Assembly: GCA_017847875.1 (NCBI GenBank)
Contig: JAGASN010000033.1
Location: 1 to 47,207, forward strand
Origin: Oscillospiraceae bacterium
GTDB taxonomy: Bacteria > Bacillota > Clostridia > Oscillospirales > Ruminococcaceae
DNA: 47,207 nucleotides
Direction: 5' to 3'
Made by a program: the position numbers and the translations under genes. This document shows positions 17,491-25,786 of the stretch, piece after piece (position 1 is the first letter of the stretch; each line of letters opens with the position of its first letter). Below the pieces are notes generated by a model. The model was given only the letters and a program-made list of their open reading frames with translations, searched no databases and was not told the DNA's origin.

Positions 17491-18432
17491 ATGGAAAGTT
17501 TAAAAATTTCTTTCAACATTCTTGTACCAATATTTCTTATGACGTTTTCCGGAATTTTGCTGCGGAAAACAAATGTTGTAGATGAACAGGCTACAAGGAA
17601 AATAAACGCTCTTGCGTTTAAATTTTTTCTTCCGGTAATGACGTTTTACAACGTTTATCAAAGTTCCCTTTCCATACTTAGACCAAAACTTACGCTGTTT
17701 ATAATTGTTTCCATAACAGTGGCTTTTGGTCTTGCGTTTGTTCTTGTTCCGCTTTTGGAAAAAAGAAATGACAGAAAAGGCGTTATCATTCAGGGAATTG
17801 TCAGAAGCAATTTCGCCGTTTACGGATATGCGGTGGCATCTGCGTTTTGCGCAAAAGAGGAAAGCGGACTTGCGGCAGTTATGGCAGCAATTGTTCTTCC
17901 GCTTTATGCTGTTTTTTCAACAATAGCACTTTCGCTTTATGGAAACGAAGAAAAGAAAGTTGATGCTCGCAAAATATTGAGCAGCATAGCAAAAAACCCG
18001 CTTGTAATAGCGGGAGTTCTGGGGATTATGGTGCTCATAATTGATATAAAATTTCCATCAGTTATTGACAGCACATTAAATTCGATTTCAAAAGCGGCAA
18101 CACCGGTTTCCCTTGTCGGGCTTGGAAGCTTTCTTAGTTTTAAAACTTTTAAAGGAAAACTCCGTTCGATTGCGGCGGGAACCTTGGGAAAACTTGTGAT
18201 TCTGCCAATGATTTTTATAACTGCGGCTGTGCTGATGGGATTCAGAGGAGCAGATCTTGCGGTAATTACGGCGGTTTTTGCTTCACCCACGGCGACTGCA
18301 TCTTTCGCAATGACGCAGCAGATGTCGGGTGACGATGACCTTGCGGCGGCACTTGTTGTAACAAGTTGCTTGTTTTCATTTGCAACAATGTTTGTCGTAA
18401 TATTTTTGCTTCACAGTACCGGGCTGTTTTGA
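17491..18432 (+). CDS. AEC-family (auxin efflux carrier type) transporter
   Basis: 313 residues with about ten membrane helices and the AEC pattern: an N-terminal segment ending LRKTNVVDEQATRKINALAF, a central hydrophilic loop and a C-terminal half with ASPTATASFAMTQQMSGDDD. Bacterial AEC proteins move malate, malonate or other carboxylates. At the end of the GRE operon it may export the acid end product or bring in a related acid; direction and substrate are inference. Ribosome site AAGGAG directly after the 17-bp hairpin. Confidence 0.85.
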   Translation: MESLKISFNILVPIFLMTFSGILLRKTNVVDEQATRKINALAFKFFLPVMTFYNVYQSSLSILRPKLTLFIIVSITVAFGLAFVLVPLLEKRNDRKGVIIQGIVRSNFAVYGYAVASAFCAKEESGLAAVMAAIVLPLYAVFSTIALSLYGNEEKKVDARKILSSIAKNPLVIAGVLGIMVLIIDIKFPSVIDSTLNSISKAATPVSLVGLGSFLSFKTFKGKLRSIAAGTLGKLVILPMIFITAAVLMGFRGADLAVITAVFASPTATASFAMTQQMSGDDDLAAALVVTSCLFSFATMFVVIFLLHSTGLF

Positions 18433-18477
18433 TGTATAAAACGTTAATTCGCACAAAAAAGGGATAAAAAAATATAT

Positions 18478-18512
18478 ATTTTGACGAAACAAGCAAAAAA
18501 ATATGTCAAAAT
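18478..18512. promoter_or_regulatory. Inverted repeat upstream of the TauE-family gene
   Basis: ATTTTGAC (18478-18485) and GTCAAAAT (18505-18512), 19 bp apart, in an AT-rich gap. It could bind a dimeric regulator, with arm centres about 27 bp apart. Confidence 0.35.
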
Positions 18513-18555
18513 TACGAATTTGAGCACTTTGTTTTAACCTTTTGAATGATGTGTT

Positions 18556-18577
18556 TTGTTAACAATTTATTTATAAT
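18556..18577 (+). promoter_or_regulatory. TauE-family gene promoter with TTGTTAACAA palindrome
   Basis: TATAAT at 18572-18577 without a recognisable -35, which suggests activator dependence. The palindrome TTGTTAACAA (18556-18565) lies just upstream. The same 10-mer covers the -35 box of the importer promoter at 8649. Confidence 0.5.
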
Positions 18578-18583
18578 TAAAAC

Positions 18584-18706
18584 GATGGATAGTAAACTCC
18601 ATCGGGTCAGGTTCTGTTATAAAAGTAATGCAGTAAAACTGTGATTCATTTACGACAGAAGCAAAGTTCAGAGAAAAATTTATAAAAAGAAAGGAACTGA
18701 AAGCAA
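18584..18706 (+). ncRNA. Structured 5' leader of the TauE-family gene (candidate)
   Basis: The predicted transcript starts with a stem CGATGGA/TCCATCG (18583-18589 with 18598-18604). A nested structure follows: TTCTGT (18612) pairs with ACAGAA (18655); inside it GTAATG (18625) pairs with CATTTAC with one bulge; inside that is the small hairpin CAGT-AAA-ACTG (18631-18641). AGTTC (18665) can pair with GAACT (18694), which abuts the ribosome site AAAGGA. There is no terminator, so any control would be at translation. No known riboswitch class is recognised. Confidence 0.35.
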
Positions 18707-19516
18707 ATGACATTCGATTTTAACTATATCCTTGTCGGTCTTATGGAGATCTTCTCCCACTTTGTACAGGGATGCACCGGTTTCGGAGCCACTGTTATTG
18801 CTGCTCCTGTCGTAACCGGACTTCTCGGCACCGATGTAGGTGTACCTTACGGCACCCTCATCACCATGCCCATGCTTTACTTCCTCGGAATTAAATGTTT
18901 CAAGGAAGTTTCTTGGAAAGACCTCCTCAAAATCTGCATTCTCATGGCACCCGGCATGATTGTAGGTAACATCCTCTTTGGTTCTATCCCCGCAAACGTA
19001 GCAAAAGTTTGCATCGGTGGTGTTGTAACCGTAATCGCACTCAAAAACATTTATGAAGCATTTATTCGTGACCCCAAGAGAATTAAAGAAGGCTGGGATC
19101 CTGAATCTCCCGAAGAACTTGCAAAAGCTAATTCTGTTCCCATGAAAGTTTTCCGTTATGCATGTCTCCTCGTTGGCGGCTGCGTACATGGCGCTTTCAA
19201 CATCGGCGGTCCCCTGATTACTGTTTACACCCTTTATTCCGTTAAAGAAAAAGGCCGTTTCCGCGCAACCATGACCTGGGTATGGATTATTATGAACACC
19301 TGCTTCAACATGGTTTCCCAGTATAGCGCAGGTCGTTATGATACTCCTATCCTTTGGAGCGCACTTGCAATCGGTGTTCCGCTTGCAGCAGTCGGTTTCT
19401 TCCTTGGACATCTCTTCCACAAAAAGATCAACCGCGAACTCTTCCTCAAATGCGTATATGTCTGCCTTCTCGTTGTTGGCGGCGATATGTTCATCCGTGC
19501 TCTTATGGCACTTTAA
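18707..19516 (+). CDS. TauE/SafE-family anion exporter (probable sulfite or sulfonate)
   Basis: A 269-residue inner-membrane protein with the two half-repeats of the TauE/SafE fold: GCTGFGATVIAAPVVTGLLG near the N-terminus and GAFNIGGPLITVYTLY in the second half, about eight helices in all. The family exports sulfite, sulfoacetate or other organosulfur anions; some members have other roles. In this island it is the main evidence that the GRE releases sulfite. Codon use (many CTC, ATC, GCA and GTA) resembles the highly expressed genes of the window, unlike the importer genes. It has its own promoter and a structured leader. Confidence 0.85.
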   Translation: MTFDFNYILVGLMEIFSHFVQGCTGFGATVIAAPVVTGLLGTDVGVPYGTLITMPMLYFLGIKCFKEVSWKDLLKICILMAPGMIVGNILFGSIPANVAKVCIGGVVTVIALKNIYEAFIRDPKRIKEGWDPESPEELAKANSVPMKVFRYACLLVGGCVHGAFNIGGPLITVYTLYSVKEKGRFRATMTWVWIIMNTCFNMVSQYSAGRYDTPILWSALAIGVPLAAVGFFLGHLFHKKINRELFLKCVYVCLLVVGGDMFIRALMAL

Positions 19517-19558
19517 TTTGAAGAATACTTACCCAACCTCTTTCTATATAATCTCCAA

Positions 19559-19595
19559 AAAGCAATCATTCCGGAATTTCCGGAATGGTTGCTTT
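19559..19595 (+). terminator. Hairpin terminator after the TauE-family gene
   Basis: AAAGCAATCATTCCGGAA pairs with its near complement (one T-G pair), followed by TTTAATAT. The T tract is modest, so some readthrough into the next gene is likely; 19517-19630 shows no strong promoter. Confidence 0.65.
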
Positions 19596-19630
19596 AATAT
19601 GTAAACAAATTCTGAAAGGAAGTAATTGCA

Positions 19631-20515
19631 ATGAGTGAAAAAGTTGGCCTTATCGGCGCAGGAATTATGGGAAGACTTATGGTCGAACATATGGTAAACG
19701 CAGGATACGAAGTTTATGTTTCCGATCCTGACCCCAAAACCCAGGAATACTGCAAAGAAAAAGGCGCAGTTATTTGTGAAAATAATGTCGAGCTCGTAAA
19801 AACAGTTAAAAAAGTTATAGTAAGCCTTGCAAGCCCCAAAATTTCCATTTTGGTAGCAAACGAAATCGCTCCTTATGTTGGCGAGGGCCACATTGTTTTT
19901 GAAACAAGTACTACAACTCCCGAAATTTCCTACCAGCTCGCAGATATTTTCAAACCTACCGGAGCAACTTTTGTTGAATCTTCTATTCTCGGCAAACCCG
20001 TTGCAGTAGGCGAATGGGTAATTCCCGCAGGCGGCGATGCAAAAGCAATTGAGGAAATGACTCCTATTTTCATGACTTTTTCCAAAAAAGTTGAAAGAGT
20101 TGGTGAAATCGGAGCAAGCAACAAACTTAAACTTCTCAACAATACAATGTATGCGGTAATCAATGCCTGCATCTGTGAAGTTATGACCGTTGCGGATAAA
20201 GTCGGTGTTGATAAAATGAAATTCTATGATATTGTTGCAAATTCCGCAGCGGCAACTAACTGTGGCCTTTTCAAAGAAACCGGATACAGAATTGCAATCG
20301 ATAAATACGATGATCCTACCGCAACCAATGAACTTATCCGTAAAGACAACGCCTGCGGCGTAGCTCTTGCTCAGAGCGTAGGCATTACTCCCATCATAGC
20401 CAACACCGTTCTTACACAGTATAACAATGCTGTAAGCTGTGGTTATGCAAAGGAAGACGACTCTGTTCTCTATAAATATTTCAAACAGATGTATGCTCCC
20501 AGAAACGATGGTTAA
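19631..20515 (+). CDS. Beta-hydroxyacid dehydrogenase-like NAD(P) oxidoreductase
   Basis: 294 residues of the 3-hydroxyisobutyrate dehydrogenase superfamily. The N-terminal Rossmann motif is VGLIGAGIMGRLM; TSTTTPE follows; the catalytic lysine lies in GASNKLKLLNN. Where ordinary members read DAPVSGG, this one has ESSILGKPVAVGEW, so substrate choice differs. The superfamily includes sulfolactaldehyde reductase (YihU), tartronate semialdehyde reductase and succinic semialdehyde reductases. A role in reducing an aldehyde to a hydroxysulfonate, or the reverse, would fit the island but is inference. It ends at a shared terminator facing the acyltransferase operon. Confidence 0.82.
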   Translation: MSEKVGLIGAGIMGRLMVEHMVNAGYEVYVSDPDPKTQEYCKEKGAVICENNVELVKTVKKVIVSLASPKISILVANEIAPYVGEGHIVFETSTTTPEISYQLADIFKPTGATFVESSILGKPVAVGEWVIPAGGDAKAIEEMTPIFMTFSKKVERVGEIGASNKLKLLNNTMYAVINACICEVMTVADKVGVDKMKFYDIVANSAAATNCGLFKETGYRIAIDKYDDPTATNELIRKDNACGVALAQSVGITPIIANTVLTQYNNAVSCGYAKEDDSVLYKYFKQMYAPRNDG

Positions 20516-20543
20516 CAACCATTTTCAAACTCTTTTATAATAA

Positions 20544-20575
20544 ACAAAAAAGGTGCCATATGGCACCTTTTTTGT
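20544..20575. terminator. Bidirectional terminator between convergent operons
   Basis: A fully palindromic A-tract, GGTGCCAT/ATGGCACC, T-tract structure that ends both the rightward dehydrogenase gene and the leftward acyltransferase operon. Confidence 0.9.
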
Positions 20576-20594
20576 TAGCGGCTTCATTTAAAGT

Positions 20595-21497
20595 TTAAAC
20601 CATAGCAGAGGTTACAACTATGGAAAGATATTTTGATTCAGCAGTAGCTCCGCGGGATGTAAGGGCAATAGGAACTTTTGCCCCAAGAACAATTCCAACC
20701 TGTTTGTGTTTTGCAAAGAAGCGGAATCCTTTGTTTAGAATGTTTCCACAGTCGAGGTCAGGAACAACAAAAATATCGGCGTCACCAACAACTTCGCTTT
20801 CAAAACCTTTAATTCTTGCGGCTTCAGCATCCATCGCAAGGTCCATTGAAATCGGACCTTCAACAATGCAGCCGGAAATTTCTCCGCGTTCATTCATTGC
20901 TTTAAGTTCTGCGGCGTCAACAGTACTTTTGATTTTCGGGTTGACTTTTTCAAGAGCTGCGAGCACGGCAACATTTACTTTATCATATCCCATGGTGCGC
21001 AAAGCGGAAACGGCGTTGTTTATAATGTCGCGTTTGTTCTCAAGCGAAGGGTCAATGTTGATTCCGGCATCTGTAACAATAAAAAGCTTTTTATAATTTG
21101 GAGCTTCGTTGATGGAAATATGTGAAAGAGTATAGCCGGTGCGAAGTCCGCATTCCCTGTTGAGCACCGCTTTGAGCATATTAGAGGTGTTCAAAAGACC
21201 TTTCATAAGAAAGTCCGCTTTGCCTTCAACAACAAGCTTTACAGCCTTTGCGGCAGCATCATCGACATCAGGAGAATCAATGATTCGATCATCGTCAATA
21301 TTTCCGCCGAGTTTTGTAAGAATGGAAAGAATTTTTTCTTTGTCGCCGATAAGATAAGGCTCAATTATTTTTTCGTCTGTAGCTCTGATTACCGCTTCAA
21401 GTACGTGCTCATCAGCGGCGGCGGCAACTGCAAGGCGTTTTGTTTTTTGTTCAGAACGAACCTTTTCAATAAGCTCATCAATACTTGTGTAAACCAT
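20595..21497 (-). CDS. Phosphate acyltransferase, Ptb/Pta family
   Basis: 300 residues of the phosphate acetyl/butyryltransferase fold, converting acyl-CoA and phosphate to acyl-phosphate and CoA. Family signatures are near the C-terminus: DADIFVVPDLDCGNILNKG and LTSRGATAESKYLSI. Length and the absence of extra domains fit phosphotransbutyrylase better than Pta, but the chain length accepted cannot be read. It is last in a leftward operon (kinase, aldehyde dehydrogenase, acyltransferase), 9 bp after the dehydrogenase stop, with GAGGTGG as ribosome site. Together they form an ATP-yielding branch from aldehyde to acid. Confidence 0.87.
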   Translation of the reverse strand: MVYTSIDELIEKVRSEQKTKRLAVAAAADEHVLEAVIRATDEKIIEPYLIGDKEKILSILTKLGGNIDDDRIIDSPDVDDAAAKAVKLVVEGKADFLMKGLLNTSNMLKAVLNRECGLRTGYTLSHISINEAPNYKKLFIVTDAGINIDPSLENKRDIINNAVSALRTMGYDKVNVAVLAALEKVNPKIKSTVDAAELKAMNERGEISGCIVEGPISMDLAMDAEAARIKGFESEVVGDADIFVVPDLDCGNILNKGFRFFAKHKQVGIVLGAKVPIALTSRGATAESKYLSIVVTSAMV

Positions 21498-21506
21498 GAT
21501 TCCACC

Positions 21507-22904
21507 TCAGTCTGCCCAGATCTCTTCGTGGGTAGGAATTTTCACATCCGGAATTTTGTAAGCGATTTTTGTAACATTCATAAGATGTTTGTAGCTCAGG
21601 TTTTCAGAAATACTGTTGTTTCCCCAGGAACCGCAGCCGAGAGACATTGTGGGAGCAAGTCCGTTTTCAAAACTGTTTCCGCCGGCGGTGGAACCGCAGG
21701 CGTTTACAACAAGGCGTGAAACAGTAAGTTCAATTCCGGCCTTTTCAATGTGTTCATCATTATGGGAATAAATAACTGCAGAATGTCCCGCGCCTTCCAT
21801 TGCAAGGTTTTCAGCCATATATGCCATACCTTCTTCGAAAGTTTTGTAAGGAAGATAAGCCTGAACAGGACAAAGCTTTTCTTTGCAAAGGAGATCTGCC
21901 TTTCCCGGGCCTTTTGCGGCAACAAGGAGACTTCTGGTGCCTTCGGGAATTTCAATTCCGATGTTTTCTGCGATTTTCTGAATGTTCTGGCCTACATTGC
22001 TGATATTAAAGGCCCAGGCCCCTTTGGGAGTGATTGCAAAGAGGCCGTTTCTGACCTTTTCTGCGATTTCAGGATCGCGTATAACATATGCGCCTGCCTT
22101 TTCAAAAGCGGCAAGTACTTTTTCGGAATCTTTTTCGGGGAATGTGATGAACTGTTCTCCGGTGCAGGGGAGTCCGTTGTCACGGCAGCGGCTTGCAACA
22201 GTAGTTTCTGCAATGTAGTCATATTCATCTGCACAATCATCATCAATGATCATCTGAACGTTGCCCTGACCTACGCCGTAAGAAGGTCTTCCGCTGGAAT
22301 AAGCGGATTTTACCATTGCCGGACCTCCGGTTGCAACAACAACGTCGGATTCCTGCATAAGAGCCTGGGTGGTTTCCATGGAAGGCTGCTCAATAACGAT
22401 AAAAAGATCCTCGGGTTCGCCGGCGGCTTTAAGCGCCTCACGAACAAGGTTTACTGCGTGAACAGAAACGTTTTTTGTTCTCGGATGAACGGAAAAAATT
22501 ATGGAATCGCGGCATTTAAGAGCATACATTCCGTTTCCGCCAACAGTGGAGGTGGGGTTGGTGCTCGGGATAAGGCAGCCGATAACACCAATCGGCTTTG
22601 CGATGTTTGCAACAGTTCCGTTTTCTTCAAAACCAATAATACCTACGGTTTTCTTATCTTTAAGGAACTGATAGGCAATGCTGGTGCTGTTTTTCATTTT
22701 TCCGATTTTATCCGGTACGTTACCGAGTTTTCCTTCTTCAACAGCTTCCTGTGCAAGTATTTCGGCGTTGTCATAAATTACTCTTCCGCAAATTTTAACA
22801 AGTCGATCCACCTGTTCCTGGGAATAATCTTTGATTTGATTTTGAGCAGCTTTAGAACGTGCAACGAGTTCACGAACGATTTTTCTTGCTTCTTCCATTT
22901 CCAT
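21507..22904 (-). CDS. CoA-acylating aldehyde dehydrogenase
   Basis: 465 residues of the EutE/PduP/AdhE-N family, oxidising an aldehyde to acyl-CoA with NAD and CoA. The catalytic cysteine is in DNGLPCTGEQ (Cys247), compared with NGVICASEQ in EutE/AdhE. The nucleotide region is VATGGPAMVKSAYSSGRPSY then GVGQGN. No N-terminal microcompartment-targeting helix is evident. Its expected substrate is the aldehyde made by the GRE or by one of the dehydrogenases. It lies 16 bp downstream of the kinase gene with a strong AAAGGAGG site. A sulfoacetaldehyde-acylating role is an alternative but its motif differs from what I recall of those enzymes. Confidence 0.88.
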   Translation of the reverse strand: MEMEEARKIVRELVARSKAAQNQIKDYSQEQVDRLVKICGRVIYDNAEILAQEAVEEGKLGNVPDKIGKMKNSTSIAYQFLKDKKTVGIIGFEENGTVANIAKPIGVIGCLIPSTNPTSTVGGNGMYALKCRDSIIFSVHPRTKNVSVHAVNLVREALKAAGEPEDLFIVIEQPSMETTQALMQESDVVVATGGPAMVKSAYSSGRPSYGVGQGNVQMIIDDDCADEYDYIAETTVASRCRDNGLPCTGEQFITFPEKDSEKVLAAFEKAGAYVIRDPEIAEKVRNGLFAITPKGAWAFNISNVGQNIQKIAENIGIEIPEGTRSLLVAAKGPGKADLLCKEKLCPVQAYLPYKTFEEGMAYMAENLAMEGAGHSAVIYSHNDEHIEKAGIELTVSRLVVNACGSTAGGNSFENGLAPTMSLGCGSWGNNSISENLSYKHLMNVTKIAYKIPDVKIPTHEEIWAD

Positions 22905-22920
22905 TTACAGTTCCTCCTTT

Positions 22921-24006
22921 TTATCTTTCGAAAATTATGGGCTCAATTTCACCTTTGAGTACCCGGAGAGCACCCATGGCAAGAGCTTCACATTCAAATT
23001 CGCCGGGGATAATTTTTATTTCTGCAAAAGAACCGACATATTCACTTATCATTGCAGTCATGCGTTTGGAATATGCAATTCCACCGGTTATAATTATCTG
23101 ATCAACTTTTCCGCAAAGACTTGCACAGCAAGCGCCGATCTCTTTGGAAATTTGAAGAGCCATTGCACGGAAAACAAGGGCGGCTTTTTCATCGCCTTCA
23201 TCAATCATTTTTTCAACTTCTCGCATATCGCTGGTGCCAAGATATCCCATTACACCACCTTTGCCGCGAAGAATTTTAAACACCTGCTCATATGTATATT
23301 CCCCGCTGAAGCAAAGATCAATAAGCTGACCAACGGGAACGCCGCCTGCTCTTTCGGGGGTAAAAGGACCGTCGCCAAGACCAACGTCGTTTACGTCAAT
23401 AACTCTTCCGTTGCGGTGGGCACCAACGGAAATTCCTGCACCGAGGTGAGCAACAACAAAGTTGCAGTCCTCATATTTTTTTCCAAGTTCCTTGGCAGCA
23501 AATCTTGCTGCAGCTTTTTGGTTAAGAGGATGGAATCTTCCAAGACGCTCAAAATAGGGGCTTCCTGAAAGACAGGCTTCGGGAAGTTTTTCATCAACAG
23601 AAGTGGGGTCTGTAACGTAAATCGGTACGTCTTTTCCGTTAAGAAGATTATAAGCAACGGGAAGAATAAGGGGGATTCCATGGACCATCGGCTTTTCCGG
23701 ATGATAAAGAGCAAGCATTTTATCACGCAAAACATCGTTCACAAGATAAGTTCCGCTTTGTTTTGCTTCTTTGATATATGCGCCTCTCACGGCAAACGCA
23801 TCGAAGTCATCTGAAGACAGAGCGTTTTCAGAGAGCCATTCTCTTATCATTCCTGCGCGATATTCAACTTGAAGAGCACTGGTGTTGTATTTTGCCATTT
23901 CTTCCGCAGAATGACGAAGCGTTTTTTCCGCAAGAAGTTTTTCTTCTTCATAGGCGGCAACTTTTGTTGAAGTTCCGCCAAGATTAAGCACTAAAATTTT
24001 TCTCAT
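22921..24006 (-). CDS. Butyrate-kinase-family acid kinase
   Basis: 361 residues from the ATG at 24006, chosen because GAGGTG lies 8 bp upstream; an ATG five codons earlier lacks a site. It is an ASKHA-fold kinase beginning ILVLNLGGTSTKVAAYE, with VVAHLGAGISVGAHRNGRVI and IIITGGIAYSKRM, the phosphate and adenosine motifs of Buk. It makes acid and ATP from acyl-phosphate. Family members act on butyrate, isobutyrate, propionate or branched acids, and using this family instead of acetate kinase hints that the acid may be longer than acetate. First gene of the leftward operon, divergent from the regulator. Confidence 0.88.
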   Translation of the reverse strand: MRKILVLNLGGTSTKVAAYEEEKLLAEKTLRHSAEEMAKYNTSALQVEYRAGMIREWLSENALSSDDFDAFAVRGAYIKEAKQSGTYLVNDVLRDKMLALYHPEKPMVHGIPLILPVAYNLLNGKDVPIYVTDPTSVDEKLPEACLSGSPYFERLGRFHPLNQKAAARFAAKELGKKYEDCNFVVAHLGAGISVGAHRNGRVIDVNDVGLGDGPFTPERAGGVPVGQLIDLCFSGEYTYEQVFKILRGKGGVMGYLGTSDMREVEKMIDEGDEKAALVFRAMALQISKEIGACCASLCGKVDQIIITGGIAYSKRMTAMISEYVGSFAEIKIIPGEFECEALAMGALRVLKGEIEPIIFER

Positions 24007-24048
24007 TTTGATGCACCTCATTGCTTGAATTTATCATTTCTATGGCGT

Positions 24049-24169
24049 ATTATATTAGTGAGAGATTCTTCATTTGTTTTTGCATAATAATTATAACATC
24101 GGGAAAAATTTAAATCATTGTCACTATTTCCAATAATATATTGTAATTTTTTATATATATGAAAATAAT
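24049..24169. promoter_or_regulatory. Divergent promoter region, kinase operon and regulator
   Basis: The 193-bp gap 24007-24199 holds a leftward TATAAT (24054-24049) with a poor -35. A rightward TTGTAA (24141-24146)-17-AATAAT (24164-24169) points to the regulator. Both are weak, as expected for regulated promoters. No copy of TTGTTAACAA is present. Confidence 0.4.
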
Positions 24170-24199
24170 GCTTTGATGGTATAAAATTGAGGTGATATA

Positions 24200-25786
24200 A
24201 TGGATACAAATGCTGAATCTTTGTGCAAACAGCTTGAGGATTTTTCGCCTTCTTTGTTTGGAACAAAAGAATATTTTTCATACGATGGAATTACCCTCTA
24301 TTCAAACTCCAGGGAAGAAAATGATGGAAGGTTTATTTATGTTACAAATTTTTCGGAAGTTGAAGGGAAAAAACCGCTTTCAAACGCTTCCTGCTATGTT
24401 TGTATAAATGATTCCGGAAAGGAAATTAAAAAAACTCCGTGGTCTGAATTTCCGATGATTTTGGTTTCAGGAGATTCAGATATCGGAGAAGTTTTTGATC
24501 GCCTTTTACGGAATTTTTTTAATCGTTCAAAATGCGAGCGATCTTTTAAAGAGCATATGATCGATCTTGTTGCAAATGGGGCGAATTTGGAAACTCTTTT
24601 GAAAGAAGCAACAAAAGAATATGATAATCCGTTTATAGTTTTTGACAGCAATTTTTCGCTTGTTGCCCATTCTGTTCCGCCGACACTTGATATCCCTCAG
24701 GCTCAAAGTGTTGTAAACAACAAGTATGCTAATGTTGACGTTCTTCAGAAACTTGCAGATGAAGGTTTTATGGAGACATTTCAGCATTCCACAAGACCTA
24801 CCCTTGTAAAACTTCCTAACGGATATGAAAAGCTGACTGTAAGTCTTTTTGATAATATGGAATGTGTAGGTGTAATGAGCTTTTATAACTATATAAGAAA
24901 GTTTGAAGAAAGCGATTATGAAATAGTCTATTATATGGCAAAGCTTGTTAGGACATATTTCCAACGCAATACTTACGCTTCATCTGTCTGGACACCTTAT
25001 GATTATATTTTTAATTATCTTCTTGCGAACGAGGGGCCCATCAATCCGAAAGTGATAAAAGATTTGGACGTGAGCTTCCCCCAGAATATGAAGATAATGA
25101 CGATAAGCCTTGAAAATTCCAGCCAGATGCAAAACATTCCGCTTAAATTCATTGAAAACTCGGTAAAGAAAATGCTGCCGAAAGTTCACAGCTATATCCA
25201 TTGCCAGAACGTGATTTTTCTTTGCAAGACATCTTCGCTTGATTTGGAACAAAATGAAAAGTTTTTCGAAAAATTCAGTGAATTTCTTTCAAAATATCAT
25301 TTGTTTGCCGGAATAAGCAACAATTTTTCCGATCTTTCTGATTTTAAAAATGCCTATGAAGAATCTGTGGCCGCAGCTACAATAGGTTCGGGTCTTTCCT
25401 TTGAAAAACCATATTTTTTCTATGTTGATTACACCGTATTCCATATGCTTAAACTTTTTGGAAGCGAAAATAATATCAAGAAATTCTGCCATCCTGCGTT
25501 CAAAACCCTTTATGAATATGACTTGAAATACAACACAAAATATACCGAATGTCTGTTGGTTTATCTGAAATATAACGGAAACCTTACGGAATGTGCAAAT
25601 TACTTTTCAATACATTACAATTCGATAAAATATCGTATGAGGGTTATCCAGGACGTATGTGGAATCGATATACATGATACGAACACCTTTATTCATCTGA
25701 ATTTGTCATATATGATTTTTAAATTGTTTGATAATGAGCAAAAAATCGTAACAAAGATAATTCCGGAAGATGAAAACACGAAATAA
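24200..25786 (+). CDS. PucR/CdaR-type transcriptional regulator
   Basis: 528 residues. The N-terminal half is a poorly conserved sensor-like region with a segment ending ANGANLETLLKEATKEYDNP, typical of purine-catabolism-type regulators. The C-terminus (about 445-515) is the PucR helix-turn-helix: LVYLKYNGNLTECANYFSIH, then YNSIKYRMRVIQDVCGIDI. Such proteins activate catabolic operons in response to the substrate. Divergent from the kinase operon and beside the GRE genes, it is the likely island regulator. The start follows GAGGTG. The sensor domain is not matched to any named ligand domain. Confidence 0.83.
   Translation: MDTNAESLCKQLEDFSPSLFGTKEYFSYDGITLYSNSREENDGRFIYVTNFSEVEGKKPLSNASCYVCINDSGKEIKKTPWSEFPMILVSGDSDIGEVFDRLLRNFFNRSKCERSFKEHMIDLVANGANLETLLKEATKEYDNPFIVFDSNFSLVAHSVPPTLDIPQAQSVVNNKYANVDVLQKLADEGFMETFQHSTRPTLVKLPNGYEKLTVSLFDNMECVGVMSFYNYIRKFEESDYEIVYYMAKLVRTYFQRNTYASSVWTPYDYIFNYLLANEGPINPKVIKDLDVSFPQNMKIMTISLENSSQMQNIPLKFIENSVKKMLPKVHSYIHCQNVIFLCKTSSLDLEQNEKFFEKFSEFLSKYHLFAGISNNFSDLSDFKNAYEESVAAATIGSGLSFEKPYFFYVDYTVFHMLKLFGSENNIKKFCHPAFKTLYEYDLKYNTKYTECLLVYLKYNGNLTECANYFSIHYNSIKYRMRVIQDVCGIDIHDTNTFIHLNLSYMIFKLFDNEQKIVTKIIPEDENTK

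Noticed and set aside
21750..22958. 402-codon plus-strand frame opposite the aldehyde dehydrogenase
   Set aside because: Antisense shadow of a well-identified enzyme.
24007..24199. TTGTTAACAA operator at the kinase/regulator divergent promoter
   Set aside because: Read on both strands, no copy or close variant was found there.
8749..25786. Bacterial microcompartment (propanediol or choline type)
   Set aside because: The enzymes overlap with Pdu/Cut loci, but no shell protein genes and no targeting peptide on the aldehyde dehydrogenase are visible.
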